Below are positions 1 through 11,880 of a stretch of DNA of 64,000 nucleotides, one piece after another. The notes under the pieces were generated by a model, which was given only the letters and a program-made list of their open reading frames with translations, was not told where the DNA came from and did not search any database. Source of the DNA: Portulaca oleracea (Eukaryota > Streptophyta > Magnoliopsida > Caryophyllales > Portulacaceae); assembly GCA_029582165.1 (NCBI GenBank), contig CM055877.1, positions 4,012,023-4,076,022 of the forward strand, read 5' to 3'. A program made the position numbers and the translations under genes. Positions within the stretch are counted from its first letter, which is position 1, and each line of letters begins with the position of its first letter.

Positions 1-593
1 CTAAAAATATAATATAACAATTGTTAATAAAATATTATATAAAAATTATCAATCAAAGAATAACATTAAAAATTAGTGACAATTCATATGAAACAAAGAG
101 AATATTTATTTATTTATTTATTTATTTATTTTTGAAACTAAACCTAACGATTTCATTAATAACAAGCTATATGACACCTACAATGAAAATCGTGAATGAA
201 CAATCTAAAACATAGATATGAAATTCAACTTTCAAAAACCTAATACTAATCTTGCTGACATTCGGCTTTGATTTCTTCGATGACTTTGCATTTTTAACAT
301 TGATGGAGAACCTCACAATTCGTGCTATAGCGATTCGAAAATCGATCTTCATCCAACATATTAGATCACACCAGCTGAACAAAAACTCTAGAAAGAGACT
401 AAAAACCCTAAATAAAGATACAAAAAACTCTTACAAAAGAAGAGACAAACTTTTTTGCAAAAACGTAAAATCAAACTAATAATTGGAGCATAAATCAATT
501 AAATTTGAGCTTACCATCGATGACAGCCCATCCAAAGCGTTTGAAACTATGATTTTTTCTAGAGAGAAAAAGAAAATAGGAGGCTAGGTTCAT

Positions 594-628
<35 letters not shown>

Positions 629-720
629 TAAAATCATAAAACCCGTTGTTTTATTGTTTGCCAGAGATCTAAGTGATGAAGTCCGAAATTCAAAAAATAA
701 ATAAAACCCTAATACCTGAG
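1..720. other. AT-rich upstream region with TTTA microsatellites
   Basis: No gene can be supported here. The stretch is AT-rich and carries two tetranucleotide runs of the TTTA type (about 105-133 and 592-630). A short, less AT-biased patch at about 250-400 reads open for 71 codons on the minus strand, and a GT-like donor follows a possible minus-strand exon near 512-540. This could be the edge of a divergently transcribed gene, but no family is recognisable. The right end (about 660-720) is probably the promoter of the U2A' gene. Confidence 0.4.
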
Positions 721-783
721 CCTATTTGCGCTCTTCCATTTCCAGTGCCCTCCTCTAACCTCACTCAGAATTCCCAACTCACG

Positions 784-1443
784 GTGAGCCTATTTGTTGC
801 TTCGTTTTGTACCTTTGAGTCATTCTGACTAAATCTCGAGGTTTGTTTCTTCGTTTTCGATGCTTTAATTAGGGTTTTTCTTTGGTCCTTCTGAATGCTT
901 TCATCTTCTACCTTTTTTCTTTCTTTCTGTATGTATGTTTATCATATCTGGGTATTATTTCTCAAATTCAATAATGGCCATGCTGGGCAATGCGCAGTAA
1001 CATTTTTCATTGTAAATTTCAAATTTATCTTGTCACAGGAAAGCTCAATTCAGCTTGTTGCTTCCATTGTTTTCCTCTTCTTCTTCTTCTTCTTTTTGTA
1101 TGTATGTAAATTGGTTCTAGACATGCTCAATTTGTTTAGTCTTGCTAAAGAATAAGTTGAAGGAAATTGTTTCATGTAAATTGTTTCGGGTTGCTGAACT
1201 GTGTGTGTGTTTTTTTTGGCTGAAGCACATCTTTTTGTTAGCTAAATCTTGACTCTTGTTTTTGGCAAATGTAAATTTGCGTTTGCTAATTTATGACACT
1301 GGCTTTAATTACCCTTGATCCTTCCCTACTCCATTCTCTGCTCATACGACCTGCCTGAACTGAAGGAACTTCATGGAGTTGTATTAAATCGGGTCTTTGC
1401 CATTGACTGTAGAACTAGATACTGGCTGCTTTGTGAAGTGCAG
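784..1443 (+). other. Probable 5'UTR intron of the U2A' gene
   Basis: The sequence ACG followed by GTGAGCC at 784 is a good plant donor. The stretch to GTGCAG at 1443 is T-rich, as plant introns are. The coding ATG lies 25 bases beyond the acceptor. There is no coding signal in the interval. This is inference from splice consensus only; the transcription start was not located. Confidence 0.5.
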
Positions 1444-1468
1444 TTGGTGGAAACAAATTATATTCCAA

Positions 1469-4400
1469 ATGGTGAGACTGACTGCAGATTTAATCTGGAA
1501 GAGCCCTCACTTCTTTAATGCTATTAAAGAGCGGGAATTGGATCTTCGAGGTTAGTAATCACTCTCATCCCTAGAACAAGTTTTGTATGCTCTGCTTCTT
1601 TTATGGAGTATTGTGATGCTTGAATTCGGTTGTGTGGGGTTAGTATTGCGAGAAACTGAGGGACTGCCTGAACATTATTGATGAAATACTGATTGTGGTT
1701 GGGACATCATATAGAGTGCGTAACCGTTATAACGAATAAATTTGTTGGGGATCATCAACAATTGAGTTTGTCTTAAGAATTGGTTTTTATACAATGATTG
1801 ATGACATTAGCTGGGTGGTTGGCAATGGAAAGACAGTAGGATACGAATGTGCTTTTATTTCATAAAGCTGTTCTATTAGAGAAGTCAGAACTATAGAATG
1901 GAACATGACAACTGAGAAGGATGGATGTCTGATAATCCTATCCCTTGCCTTTGATTGCATAAATGAACTATGTTGCATGGTATGTTTCAAGAGATTGTAT
2001 ACATGCTAATTTACTCTGTATATTTCCCTTTATTCTTTCCTCAGGCAATAAGATCGCAGTGATCGAGAACTTGGGTGCAACTGAGGTAAGATTGTCCATA
2101 TTCCATCTGACCTAAGATCTTTAAGTAAATGGACCAGTCTTGTGAATCCGAATTTAGAAATTGTTTCACATGGCTTTCGCCTTTTATGGCATAGTCTGGC
2201 CCAGAGTCAATAATGCATAGTTTTGAGTTGTGTTCTAAATATGTTGTGTGGTCATCAATCTGTCGATGAACAACAATAGTGGCCGGGCCATGGCGTTTGT
2301 TATTACTAATTATATAAACATTCTATATGCATGCTTTTCATGTAAAGGAAAGATTGATGTTCGAATACTTGGGGGATGTTTTGAATATAAAGTTTCAATT
2401 GATTGGCATACATAATAAGGACATGTGAGAGTTTCCTATCAAAAAAAAGTCATGTGAGAGTTTGTTCAATTCTCAACATTTCTTGAGTATTTGGTTGTTT
2501 TGTTACACATGTTCAAGTGCTCCATAGTGTTGTGTTTGTGCTGCCAGTTGATGTTACATCTTGTTTAGTTGTTTAAAGGGCCATTATCATTTGTTTTAAT
2601 TTGTTCCGTGTTTATTGCAACCTTTCCATAATTCTTGACTTTCTTAAATCTTGCAGGATCAATTTGACACAATTGATTTGTCAGACAATGAGATTGTGAA
2701 GCTTGAGAACTTCCCGTATTTAAATCGGTTGGGAACTTTGCTTCTCAACAACAATAGGATCACTCGCATCAACCCGAACATAGGAGGTCTAGTGACTCAT
2801 TGATTTCCATTCTTTTCTAATATTCTGCTTGCTTCTGTTGACACTTTAAATTCGCAAATTTACAGAATTCTTGCCGAAACTGCACAGTCTTGTCCTTACA
2901 AACAATCGCTTGGTCAATTTAGTTGAGATTGATCCTCTTGCTTCCCTTCCAAAGCTTCAATTCCTGAGTCTGCTGGACAATAACATCACTAAGAAGCCAA
3001 ACTATAGGTTGTATGTCATCCACAAACTAAAATCACTCCGTGTGCTGGACTTCAAGAAAGTTAAACAAAAGGTGAGATTAACATCAGTCTATCTAAATGA
3101 ATTTGTTAGGTGTTTGATTTTGCCTTGTTTACTTTACCAATTTGTGACAAAATGTTCAATTGTGTGTGCTTCATGTTGTGAATTTGCTTTCTTCCATAAG
3201 CCCTGTGAAAACGTTAAACCCTAAATGCTCCTTTTCTATACTTCACGTTTGTCAGTAGGTCGTTTTGTCTTTCTTGTTGCACCTGTTGCTGAAGCTGCAT
3301 ATAGAAGAATCAAATCTATTGCATGTTTGTCTTTTCTTGAACTTTCATACTTCTGTTCTGTTAATGAAATGAATTGGTGTTTTAATTCTTAAGCGCCTTT
3401 TATTTTTGCAAAGTGTTTCAAAAGTGGTAGTAAATTAGTAATGAAGTACAGGTTGCTCATTTGGTCTTATTTATTAATGTATTTACTTACCCTTCATATG
3501 AGTGATATAAAAAAGTGTTCATGAAAATTGTGGATGTCATCCATATATAAATGCTGTGAAAAATGTAAAATAACTATTCCCCTAGCTCCTATAACTACAA
3601 TAAACAATTGAATTAGCAAAATCAGAAAAGGTGGATGCTTCATTCTATAAGTAATTTTGATATAAAATTCTCAAATTTCCATCTATGTTCTTTATGGGAT
3701 AGAGCTTAGGCATTTTAAAAATGCTGATATTTACCTGGCTTCTTTATTGGATGTCTGCATACACTTAGAATAGTCAATGGCTCATGCAGATTGTTGGATT
3801 TGACCTCCCTTATTGATTATCCACATTCAGCAGACAACACCATCTGTGATTTGTTTTGATAATAAAATGAAGTTCAGTTTCCTAAGAGGATATATGTTGA
3901 AGCAATCTTTCATGTGTTACCTTGCAAAATCCCCTGTTTCATGGAGGTTTCCTTTTCACCTTGGCATAATCTTGTTAGTACTGTATTTAAAAAAAAATAT
4001 GAGATGAAGGTTCCTTAGTACTGATGTCTTTGAATGATATTTTGCTGTTTGTTAAATTGATTTTTGCTAGCCAGGTGGTTAACTCTACTATCTCATAGCC
4101 ACGCTAGACATATTACTCATGATATGGGCGTGTGGCACTTGGGCAACAATTTGAAGCAGGGAAAAGTAAACCCCTCACAAAGGTCCTTTAGATAGTTATT
4201 TTCAATGTGTCTATCCTTGTATTCATGTATTCGTGCAAGATGCATCCCTTTTGATAAAGATACAAAAAGGGGAAGCAACTTTTGCCTTCCACAACTACAT
4301 GTGAAATATGCTGCAGTTTTAATATTTTCTGTATGATGGAAATGGTTGAGGTATCATATCTGTATCGAAGGCCTTCTTATGCTTCTCTTAGAACACTCTT

Positions 4401-7400
4401 CTGCATAATCTTCTGTTGTGGTATACTTCTCTTGGAACACTCTTCTGTAGGGAATCCTCATCCATGGCATGCTTTATTTTTGTTAGGGTTTAGTTAGTTC
4501 CAAATTGGATTTACGGAAGGATGCTTTGGAGACTAAGGGCTTTAGGATAAATGAGTTGAAGATGGATTATTTTGAACTGTAATTTCAGTGGTTGTTGATG
4601 GATTTAATGGAAGTGTAGCATATGGGTAAGAACTGGCACAAATACCGAAAAAAGAAGAGATTAGATGTTTGAGTTCAATCATGCAACGTAATGTGGAGAT
4701 TGATGTTAACACTACCAATTATGTCAAGGCAGGATTCTGGAAATGGAACAACTCTTTCATGTTTTGTGCTAACCTATGTTACTTGGACAGAAATATGGGT
4801 GTCCCACTCTGCTTATTTAATAAATTTTGCAGATTTTCATTGTAATTTGAAGTGTCGAGCGTCGTACCTTTGTTTGAGTGTTGAGGGTCTGACACGGGTA
4901 TGTTAGGGAAAATGAAGAGTCCGAGTAACATAGGTGCTAACAACTAGAAGGCTATGGCTGAATTCAGAGGAAGGTTTATCTCATGCTGAGAAAGATGAGG
5001 GATCAATGGATGTGTGTTCATACTAGATTTGATAAAACTAATAACAATGCAATGAAGTTGATAAGGTGGGAGTGGCCCCATAAAGAGGCTAAAATACGTG
5101 AAATAAGTGGGGATGGTAGTAACATTTCAAAGGTTTCTTGATGTGCCAATCAGATTTAGCAGACTAATGAACTATACGTGGAGAAGAAGAGGACGTAGGA
5201 AGAGCTCGAATGAGACCTCGGCTTTTGATAGTGCAATTGGCACTTTAATGTGTTACTTGTGTAAGAAGAGAGTTTGAATTGTGCGAACTAAATTGGTGGC
5301 AACAAGTAGTAGTCTTATTGTGATTTTGAGAGTCAAGGACTCAAGGGGTTTTCATCGGTAGTGTATAGTTTTAAATCTTTCGAACTTAGGGAGTGGACAA
5401 AGTTTAGTTGACATAGTACTTGTGTATGTAGTGTAGTTTTGTCGTGGGGGTAAGATAAGATAAAATGTCTAGCCTTGTTTACTGAACAATGCCATTGAGA
5501 TAGTTTACTGTTCTGGGCACCAAGTGATGTGTGTGATTCTATATTCCATCCCAAGCTTGGGTCAAAGCTGTCTAATTCGAACGAGTTGAATGGACGAATG
5601 GAAACTAAGATGAAGCTTTCTATTTTTGTGGGTTTTATGTTTAAGAAATCCAATTAATTAATTCAGGATTAAAGAGATCTGGCTTTTGGTAGGAAAGAAA
5701 CCATTTTCAATCCTAAAAGTTTGGGACGAAGACAGAGCCACCACCTAAATGCTAAATCAAGTACCCCACCAATGATCTTCTTGTACAGTTAGGTTGCCTA
5801 ACATTGCATAAAGAGTCTATGCAAGCTAAAGCAATTTGTCTTATTTAAAAGAAGTTCTGATATTGGGCCAGGTAATGTGCTGTGGATCACGGAGTTAATG
5901 TTTGTTGGGAACAATAAAAGAGGAGAGATGAAAGATCAGAGTACTCAGCTTTGTTGACATGGTTTATAGGTTCCTTTTATTGGGAAACCTATATTAAAGC
6001 TTAAGCTAAAGTTATTTAGAATTTAAAAATCTTCTTGCCAATTGGATGTCATCCGCCAATCACCTTAGCTTCATGGGTTAATCATACTCCTGTTCAAGTA
6101 AACTAAGTTTAACAATACCTTAGCAGAATTTACAAATGTATAGCACATGATAAGACTCACTAAAAGTGACTTTCCACATTTACTAATGCTAATTAGATGC
6201 GACCAGGATTTTCTCCCTATTCAGTTATTGGTCCACACTCAAAAGGTATCCTGAGTTTAGGAGTTCAGTTTAGTTTTGCTCTGCACTAATGACTGTTTGG
6301 TCCCGAGTTAGGTGTTTGACTGGATTCTTTAGTTGGTAGCTATGTATGCCCATGTCGAGCATAGAGTCCCACATTAAAAGTGTGTGCGGATGTATATAAA
6401 ATTTTCTTTTAAAACATGCAAATTGCAACTATTAATACTTATGGGGATATGTAAGCAGTCCCCCCTAACCCTTCTCCCGCGAATTATGCTTGTTTTGATT
6501 TTGGCTCTACTTAATTGTGCTTATTTCTCTCTCGATTGCTTTATTTTACTGTACATGTCCTTTCTACTTGTCATGGTGGATGTGTATGCTTGTTGACTGA
6601 CCGATCGTGGTGGGAAAGTGGTTTGTTAGTTTGTTATAACATTGAAAGGAGGGCTGTTAGTACTCATTTATTTAAGCTTGCTCCTAATGTAATTCCTTGG
6701 TTATGGGTGAATTTGTGCCGGGGATCAATTTGTTTTTATGGACCCTTTATATGGACTGCAGCTTATGAAAATTCATCTTCCATGACATGCTTTTAATATA
6801 CTCTTCACCTAGGATAATCATCAAATTGCTGACTCTATTGCTGTCTCTATTAGCACATAGCAGCTCTGCAAAATCTTGGAAAATGGAAAACCTCTTCTGT
6901 TCTCCAAATTGTACCTTTTATTATTGGTAATCGGTCATACCATTCTGCATCTGTGCTAGAGCTGCAGCTGGGATGGGCTGGAGCCTTGCCTCCAGGACTT
7001 TGCAGTTTCTGATGGATATGAATGTTAAAGCTATTGATTGTCTAGCAGTTGTGATGATCAATTGAGTTTGGGCTCGTAATTAGATGCCTATGCATTTTGT
7101 GCTGTTTTCATATTAATAATATTTGATTGATATATAGGAACGAGTTGAGGCAGCTAATCTCTTCGCATCCAAGGAAGCTGAAGAAGAAGTTAAAAAATCA
7201 GCTTTGAAGACTCCTACTCCTAGTGAGCCTATCACTCAGGAGGTTTCTAAAGAAGAAGGTGCCCCTAAAGCTGTTCCTCCAACACCTGAGCAAATCATTG
7301 CAATCAAGGTACAACAGCTAATGTATTATTGTGAATGTTCCTAATGCACTATAGATTCCAGTAACTTGCTGCAGATTATGATACGGAGTCTTTCTCTTTC

Positions 7401-9020
7401 TCCACCACTTTAAATTCTTAAACTATTCATTCCATCTGCATCTGTGATGCTTCATAAATACTTGTCTAGGAGAAGTTTAATATTAGTAGTTTACTACTCA
7501 TAAAAAATATTAGTAGTTTACTTAGCTTGTAGATGTTGTCACTGTTGTGGAAAAGGTACCGGGATATATGGACAAGGATAAATGAATGCTTGTGGAGACG
7601 GGCTTTTATTTTCGAACTCTAGGCACAATTCCTTCCTTCCGTCCAGGCCAAGCCTCAGTGTAGCAAACCAGTAATGTATTTCAGTTTTATTGTGTAATCA
7701 TGTATACAACATGAACAAATTAAATTGTATGAAGGAATTAAGAATACTTGAGAGGGAGCGAATACTGGCGTCAAGTAAAAATATAAATCAACACCGTTAC
7801 CATGCAACAGACATAAATATCTCGGCTTCTCAACTCTGGGATGCTTGCTGTCAGAATGATCGAAAAGGTCTCTATTAAATTCAAAACTCGAGATTATGGA
7901 AAACGTTTATATTAATTGGGGTAGAGCTGCTAGGACAGGCCTCAAACTGATGATACCAAAATGAAATACAATAGAGTAAGTGAAGCCTGCTGTGCAGTTC
8001 TTTTTCCCAAATCACTAGAAATCTGAAGGTTGGAAAGCAAGTTTAATCACAAAGGAAAATAATGTGGTACAATCACAATATTTTTTGTGTTGTACGCATT
8101 CATAGTAATGGCATGTATCTCCATATGATTAGTTGCAGTTTCATAGTTGTATGCAATTACATATGATTGAATTAGTTGAAGTTGCAATATTTTCGAGAAA
8201 AAGGAGTATCATGGTTGTTTTCCCATATGTTCATGTTCTTTTGAATTCTTCTTGAATTTCTTTCCATGAAACTTTGATATACGATGTCTGCTGGGGGAAA
8301 GTGATTCGTGTTATGCGATCTAGACGACTAGACTTGTGACAATAGCATGTGATTGCCATTTTTTTAGCTGCCCGTATTGTACTGTAATGTACTTGCAAGG
8401 TATTTGCAATGTCACTTCCCTCTTGCCTTAGATGGAAGGTCTCCAAATTATCAATGATCAATTGCAGATAACTGCATACATTTCTCTTTTTTGTGCTTTA
8501 TTCTGTAGCCTAACCTATATATGTAACACCACTTCTGCATTTTAAATGGCTTACTGAGCTTCAGTGGCATCATACCTTGGCTGGGCTTATATAGGTTTTG
8601 TTCTTATGTGCAGGCTGCTATCGTCAATTCTCAAACTCTCGAAGAAGTTGCCAGGCTTGAGAAGGTAACTCTACTTATGATGGTCTTCTAGCCTTAAAAA
8701 TTTCTTTCTAAAAAATTTCTTGTATGCTCTCTGTGCTTTAGTTTATTTTTAGTTATTTTCAATTGCGAGCTGGTGCTAGGGCCGTACAACTTTGGCGGTA
8801 CAAGCATTGTGAAATTATTGCTGATGATGGTATGACATTTACTGTATAGGCTTTGAAATCTGGCGAAATACCTGCAAATCTGAAGATTGACAACGAAGCT
8901 GCTAATAGTAGAGCAGATGCCGATGGGGACAAGATGGTCACAGATGGTCAGGATGAAATGTCAGAGGATGGTAGGCGTGCCAGTAATAATGATGAACCTA
9001 CCCCAATGGAGCAAGTTTAG
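1469..9020 (+). CDS. U2A': U2 small nuclear ribonucleoprotein A' (U2A'), 7 coding exons
   Basis: Coding exons are 1469-1550, 2045-2085, 2657-2786, 2866-3071, 7138-7308, 8614-8664 and 8850-9020. They join in phase with GT-AG junctions to give 852 nt, 283 residues. The start is the ATG giving MVRLTADLIWKSPHFFNAI, the conserved U2A' N-terminus. Leucine-rich repeats follow (DTIDLSDNEIVKLENFP, TLLLNNNRITRI, LHSLVLTNNRLVNL, LQFLSLLDNNITKKPNYR). After the repeats comes the typical LDFKKVKQKERVEAANLFA cap, then an acidic, Thr/Pro-rich tail ending in EPTPMEQV. U2A' binds U2B'' and stem-loop IV of U2 snRNA in the nucleus and acts in branch-site recognition during splicing. A 5'UTR intron is likely (donor at 784, acceptor ending at 1443). 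Intron 4 (3072-7137) is very long. Family membership is near certain; the tail is the least conserved part. Confidence 0.96.
3072..7137 (+). other. 4.1-kb intron 4 of U2A'
   Basis: The donor GTGAGA and acceptor TATATAG bracket 4,066 bases without a supported gene. The open frames inside are short and show no family signature. Around 4790-4945 there is a repeat that recurs near 13430-13590 (shared words such as GTGTCGAGNGTC and GTTGAGGGTC with CAACATAGGT-like tails). It is therefore an old dispersed element. The rest is ordinary T-rich intron. Confidence 0.6.
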
Positions 9021-10369
9021 ATGGTACCTTTGCATTACTCAATACTTTTGAATGCAGATTTGCAAGATATATGTTATTCCGGTGTCCTAGTTAGCAGGAG
9101 GTACAGAATTGTTGTTTACAGTTCTTCCCTCCTGTATCTCAAAATCCTATCTTCCATATTTTCCAGGTGGATCCATAGAGCTTTAATTGGATGTGTGGCT
9201 CAAAGTATATGGATCTGGCTGAGCTCTCTATTTGTAGTTTCCAAATGCTCGTGTTTTTTTTTTTTTTTTTTTTTGAAGTGTTGCAGAGTTTCTGGTACTT
9301 TGCTATTACTGGGAAATGCCTCTTGGTACCTGGAATAATACATTGTTATTTGAACAAGCCCATGTCTTGATGCAACTACCTTGTTGATCACACCCAACCT
9401 AAGTATTTCACTTGTGACTTGTCTACTTGTTTGAGTGTCGTATGTCTCTTTTGTACCATGATTGGGTAGAGTCTTTTTCATAGCTGTCCCCTTATAACTG
9501 CAAATACTGTGTTGTGAACAGTCAAACAAGGTGCCCCCTTGTTTTATGGGCCTGCTTTGTGATTTAACTACTTAACCTACATTGCAGTGGCTACCAGGAG
9601 TTGCGGGATATGAATATAGTGTATTGAACCATTAGCAAGGACCTTGGATTTGGTAAACATATTGATTAAAAAGTGTGTTCTGGACTCTTGTTCAGATAGA
9701 AATGGCGTATGTCCTTGTGTGCTGACAGTCTCCTTGCAATGAAATTTGCTTCTATAGTTTGTCAGCCTAAACAGTCCCTGGCTCGTTCAGGTTATGTTGT
9801 AATGCCTGAGATGTAAATTGGGTTGTTGATATAGGAGAAACGATCATCGTTTCACACCTGAGGTTGTGTTTTGTTGTAGGTAAACCAGAGATGGAGTGAT
9901 GAGATCTGGGGACTATTGTGTTTGCTGACCTTGCGCTTTCTTTGGAGGTGAAAGTGGAGGCAGGAATCAGGGATGAGGAATCAGTTGGATCATGTTTCAA
10001 GGAATTTATGTCGCTAACTCAACAGCATATGTTGTTAAAGGCTTAGTTGATGTGCTACTTCTCAGTTCTCAACATGAGTTTTCCTGTTTCAGCATCTTTT
10101 AGTATGTTGGCATATGGAGGATGTGAAAGCTTGGATAGGTAGGTTGATTGGCATGATCTGCAGGTGTATTTGTACAACTCATAGGGCATGCAATTTTGCT
10201 TCTGTATGATGATTTATATATTGGACTTTGAGAAGCATCTAAAAATATTTGGGGTTTGTGCACTCTTGTGCATGGGAGTTGCCTATATTTGAATCCTTGT
10301 AGAGTTCATGTTATCAGGACTATTTGAGGTCATTTGTTTGTTTGTTTGCTTTGTGTTTTAGATCCACTT
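9021..10369 (+). other. U2A' 3'UTR and intergenic DNA
   Basis: Downstream of the U2A' stop I see no further coding signal. A long run of T (about 9254-9274) lies in the probable 3'UTR or just beyond. The open frames at 9021-9338 and 9200-9529 overlap this run and have no family resemblance. The remainder, up to the transposon at 10371, is featureless. Confidence 0.5.
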
Positions 10370-10370
10370 G

Positions 10371-11034
10371 GGGCCTGTTTGGTAAATAACCTATTACAAA
10401 AGTTGGCTTATTGAAGTGTCAAATAGGCTATTTGAGTGTTTGGTAAACAATTTATTTTGTTAATTGTTTGATTCCAATAAGCCAATTTTCAACAGAGCAG
10501 CCTATTGAAAATAGCTTATTGTGGAAAAGATCCTTTAGTCCAAAAGTTGTTCAAATTTACATCTCATAAGTATTATTTATAAAGGGGTATAAATTGAAGT
10601 TTAACAAATACTTTTTCAGAAACAACTAATTTTATCAAACACAACTTTTTCAAATAGCAACGCAAATAGTTAATACTCCTTCCTTCCCATATTATTTGTC
10701 TCTTAAGACATAATTCACAAAACCAAGAAAACTTCCAATCAATATTAATTTGCATTCTTGGAAATGAGAAAATTGTGAATAAAATGGTGAATAATAAAGA
10801 AAAATGGTGAATAAAATAGAAAAGTTGAAGAAAAAAGATGTATTTAATAAGTTTAATTTGATAAAATAGTAATTAATGAGTTATTGGAATTGTAAGGTGA
10901 CAGATATTATGGGAAAAAAAAAGGTAGTTAAAGTGATAGGTAATATGGGAATGAGGGAGTAGTAAACAGTCAATGCAAAGTCGGTAATAAAAAAACCAAG
11001 GCAAACACCTAACAACTGCTTGTCAAATAGGGTC
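10371..11034. mobile_element. hAT-like nonautonomous element, host of a nested Stowaway
   Basis: The left end GGGCCTGTTTGGTAA and the right end TTGTCAAATAGGGTC are imperfect inverted repeats of the kind seen in plant hAT-type MITEs. The interior has no coding capacity. A Stowaway element interrupts it at 10676-10959. A related right half with the same words (CACAACTTTTTCAAA, then CAACTGTTTGCCAAACAGAGTC) is at 21545-21660 without the Stowaway. The outer boundaries are approximate because I could not find a clean 8-bp target duplication. Confidence 0.55.
10676..10959. mobile_element. Stowaway (Tc1/mariner) MITE, nested
   Basis: The inverted ends CTCCTTCCTTCCCATATTAT and GTAATATGGGAATGAGGGAG match the Stowaway terminal consensus. 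The element is flanked on both sides by TA (10674-10675 and 10960-10961). It is 284 bp and AT-rich, without coding capacity. It sits inside the hAT-like element that surrounds it. Confidence 0.8.
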
Positions 11035-11880
11035 TTGCCCATCAAGGCGGGTCTAACATTTCATAGAAATACCTTTTCATCGCACCGGGTAGTTTTGGTA
11101 TGCACCTATATGGTAAATGATATTAGATCTACTTAGAAATGAGAAGTTCAGAAGACAGACTTTCCTCAATTTTAGCCATAACAAAATATTTTTTTGTTCA
11201 AATTCAACATGACATCCCTGTGGAGAATGAGTTTCAAAGAAACCTATTTATGGCAATGGACAATTATGTTATACGGTAAAAGGTTTCATTAGGCAGCAAA
11301 GACGGCGGCCATGTACAAAATTTCAATGGCATTCTCATGGTGAAGTGTATGTATTAGAAGCCCAACCAACAATTACAAACACAATTCATGGGAAGTCAAA
11401 TGCAGCTCACAATTGCTCACTCAGGTTCCAACCCAAGTTTCAAACCGAGTATCCTCTGGAACGTCAATTTTCGAAAAACTTGATAGCTCTAACACCATTG
11501 TTATAGCCTAAATAAGATTCCAACTCAAGCTTCAAAACCTTGGAAATGGGTCAAGTAGACCTACAAACAAAAGAGCAGTACACTTATTTGCCGATGATAC
11601 AATTGTCCTGCAAAACTTTACAACTTTAAAGCATAGTTTACATTACACAAAATTCAGAGTACATGAAAGCAAGGATATACTCTGGTGAGGAAAAACAAAA
11701 AATACTGGCGATTTTATTCTTCCATATATAGTGCCGTGCAATATTGGGACTATCATTGTCATTATTCACCAAAGTTTTCTCAAGTCATTGAACCACTGCT
11801 ACTTAAGTCTGACAATAAAATCCCATTGAGACCAAGACAATGTTGCTGATACTGCTCTGCTAACAGAACCAGAGCCATAC
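11035..11880. other. Intergenic and GSTZ copy 1 3' flank
   Basis: No gene is visible. The last few hundred bases before 11881 are probably the 3'UTR of the minus-strand GSTZ gene. No polyadenylation signal was assigned with confidence. Confidence 0.4.
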
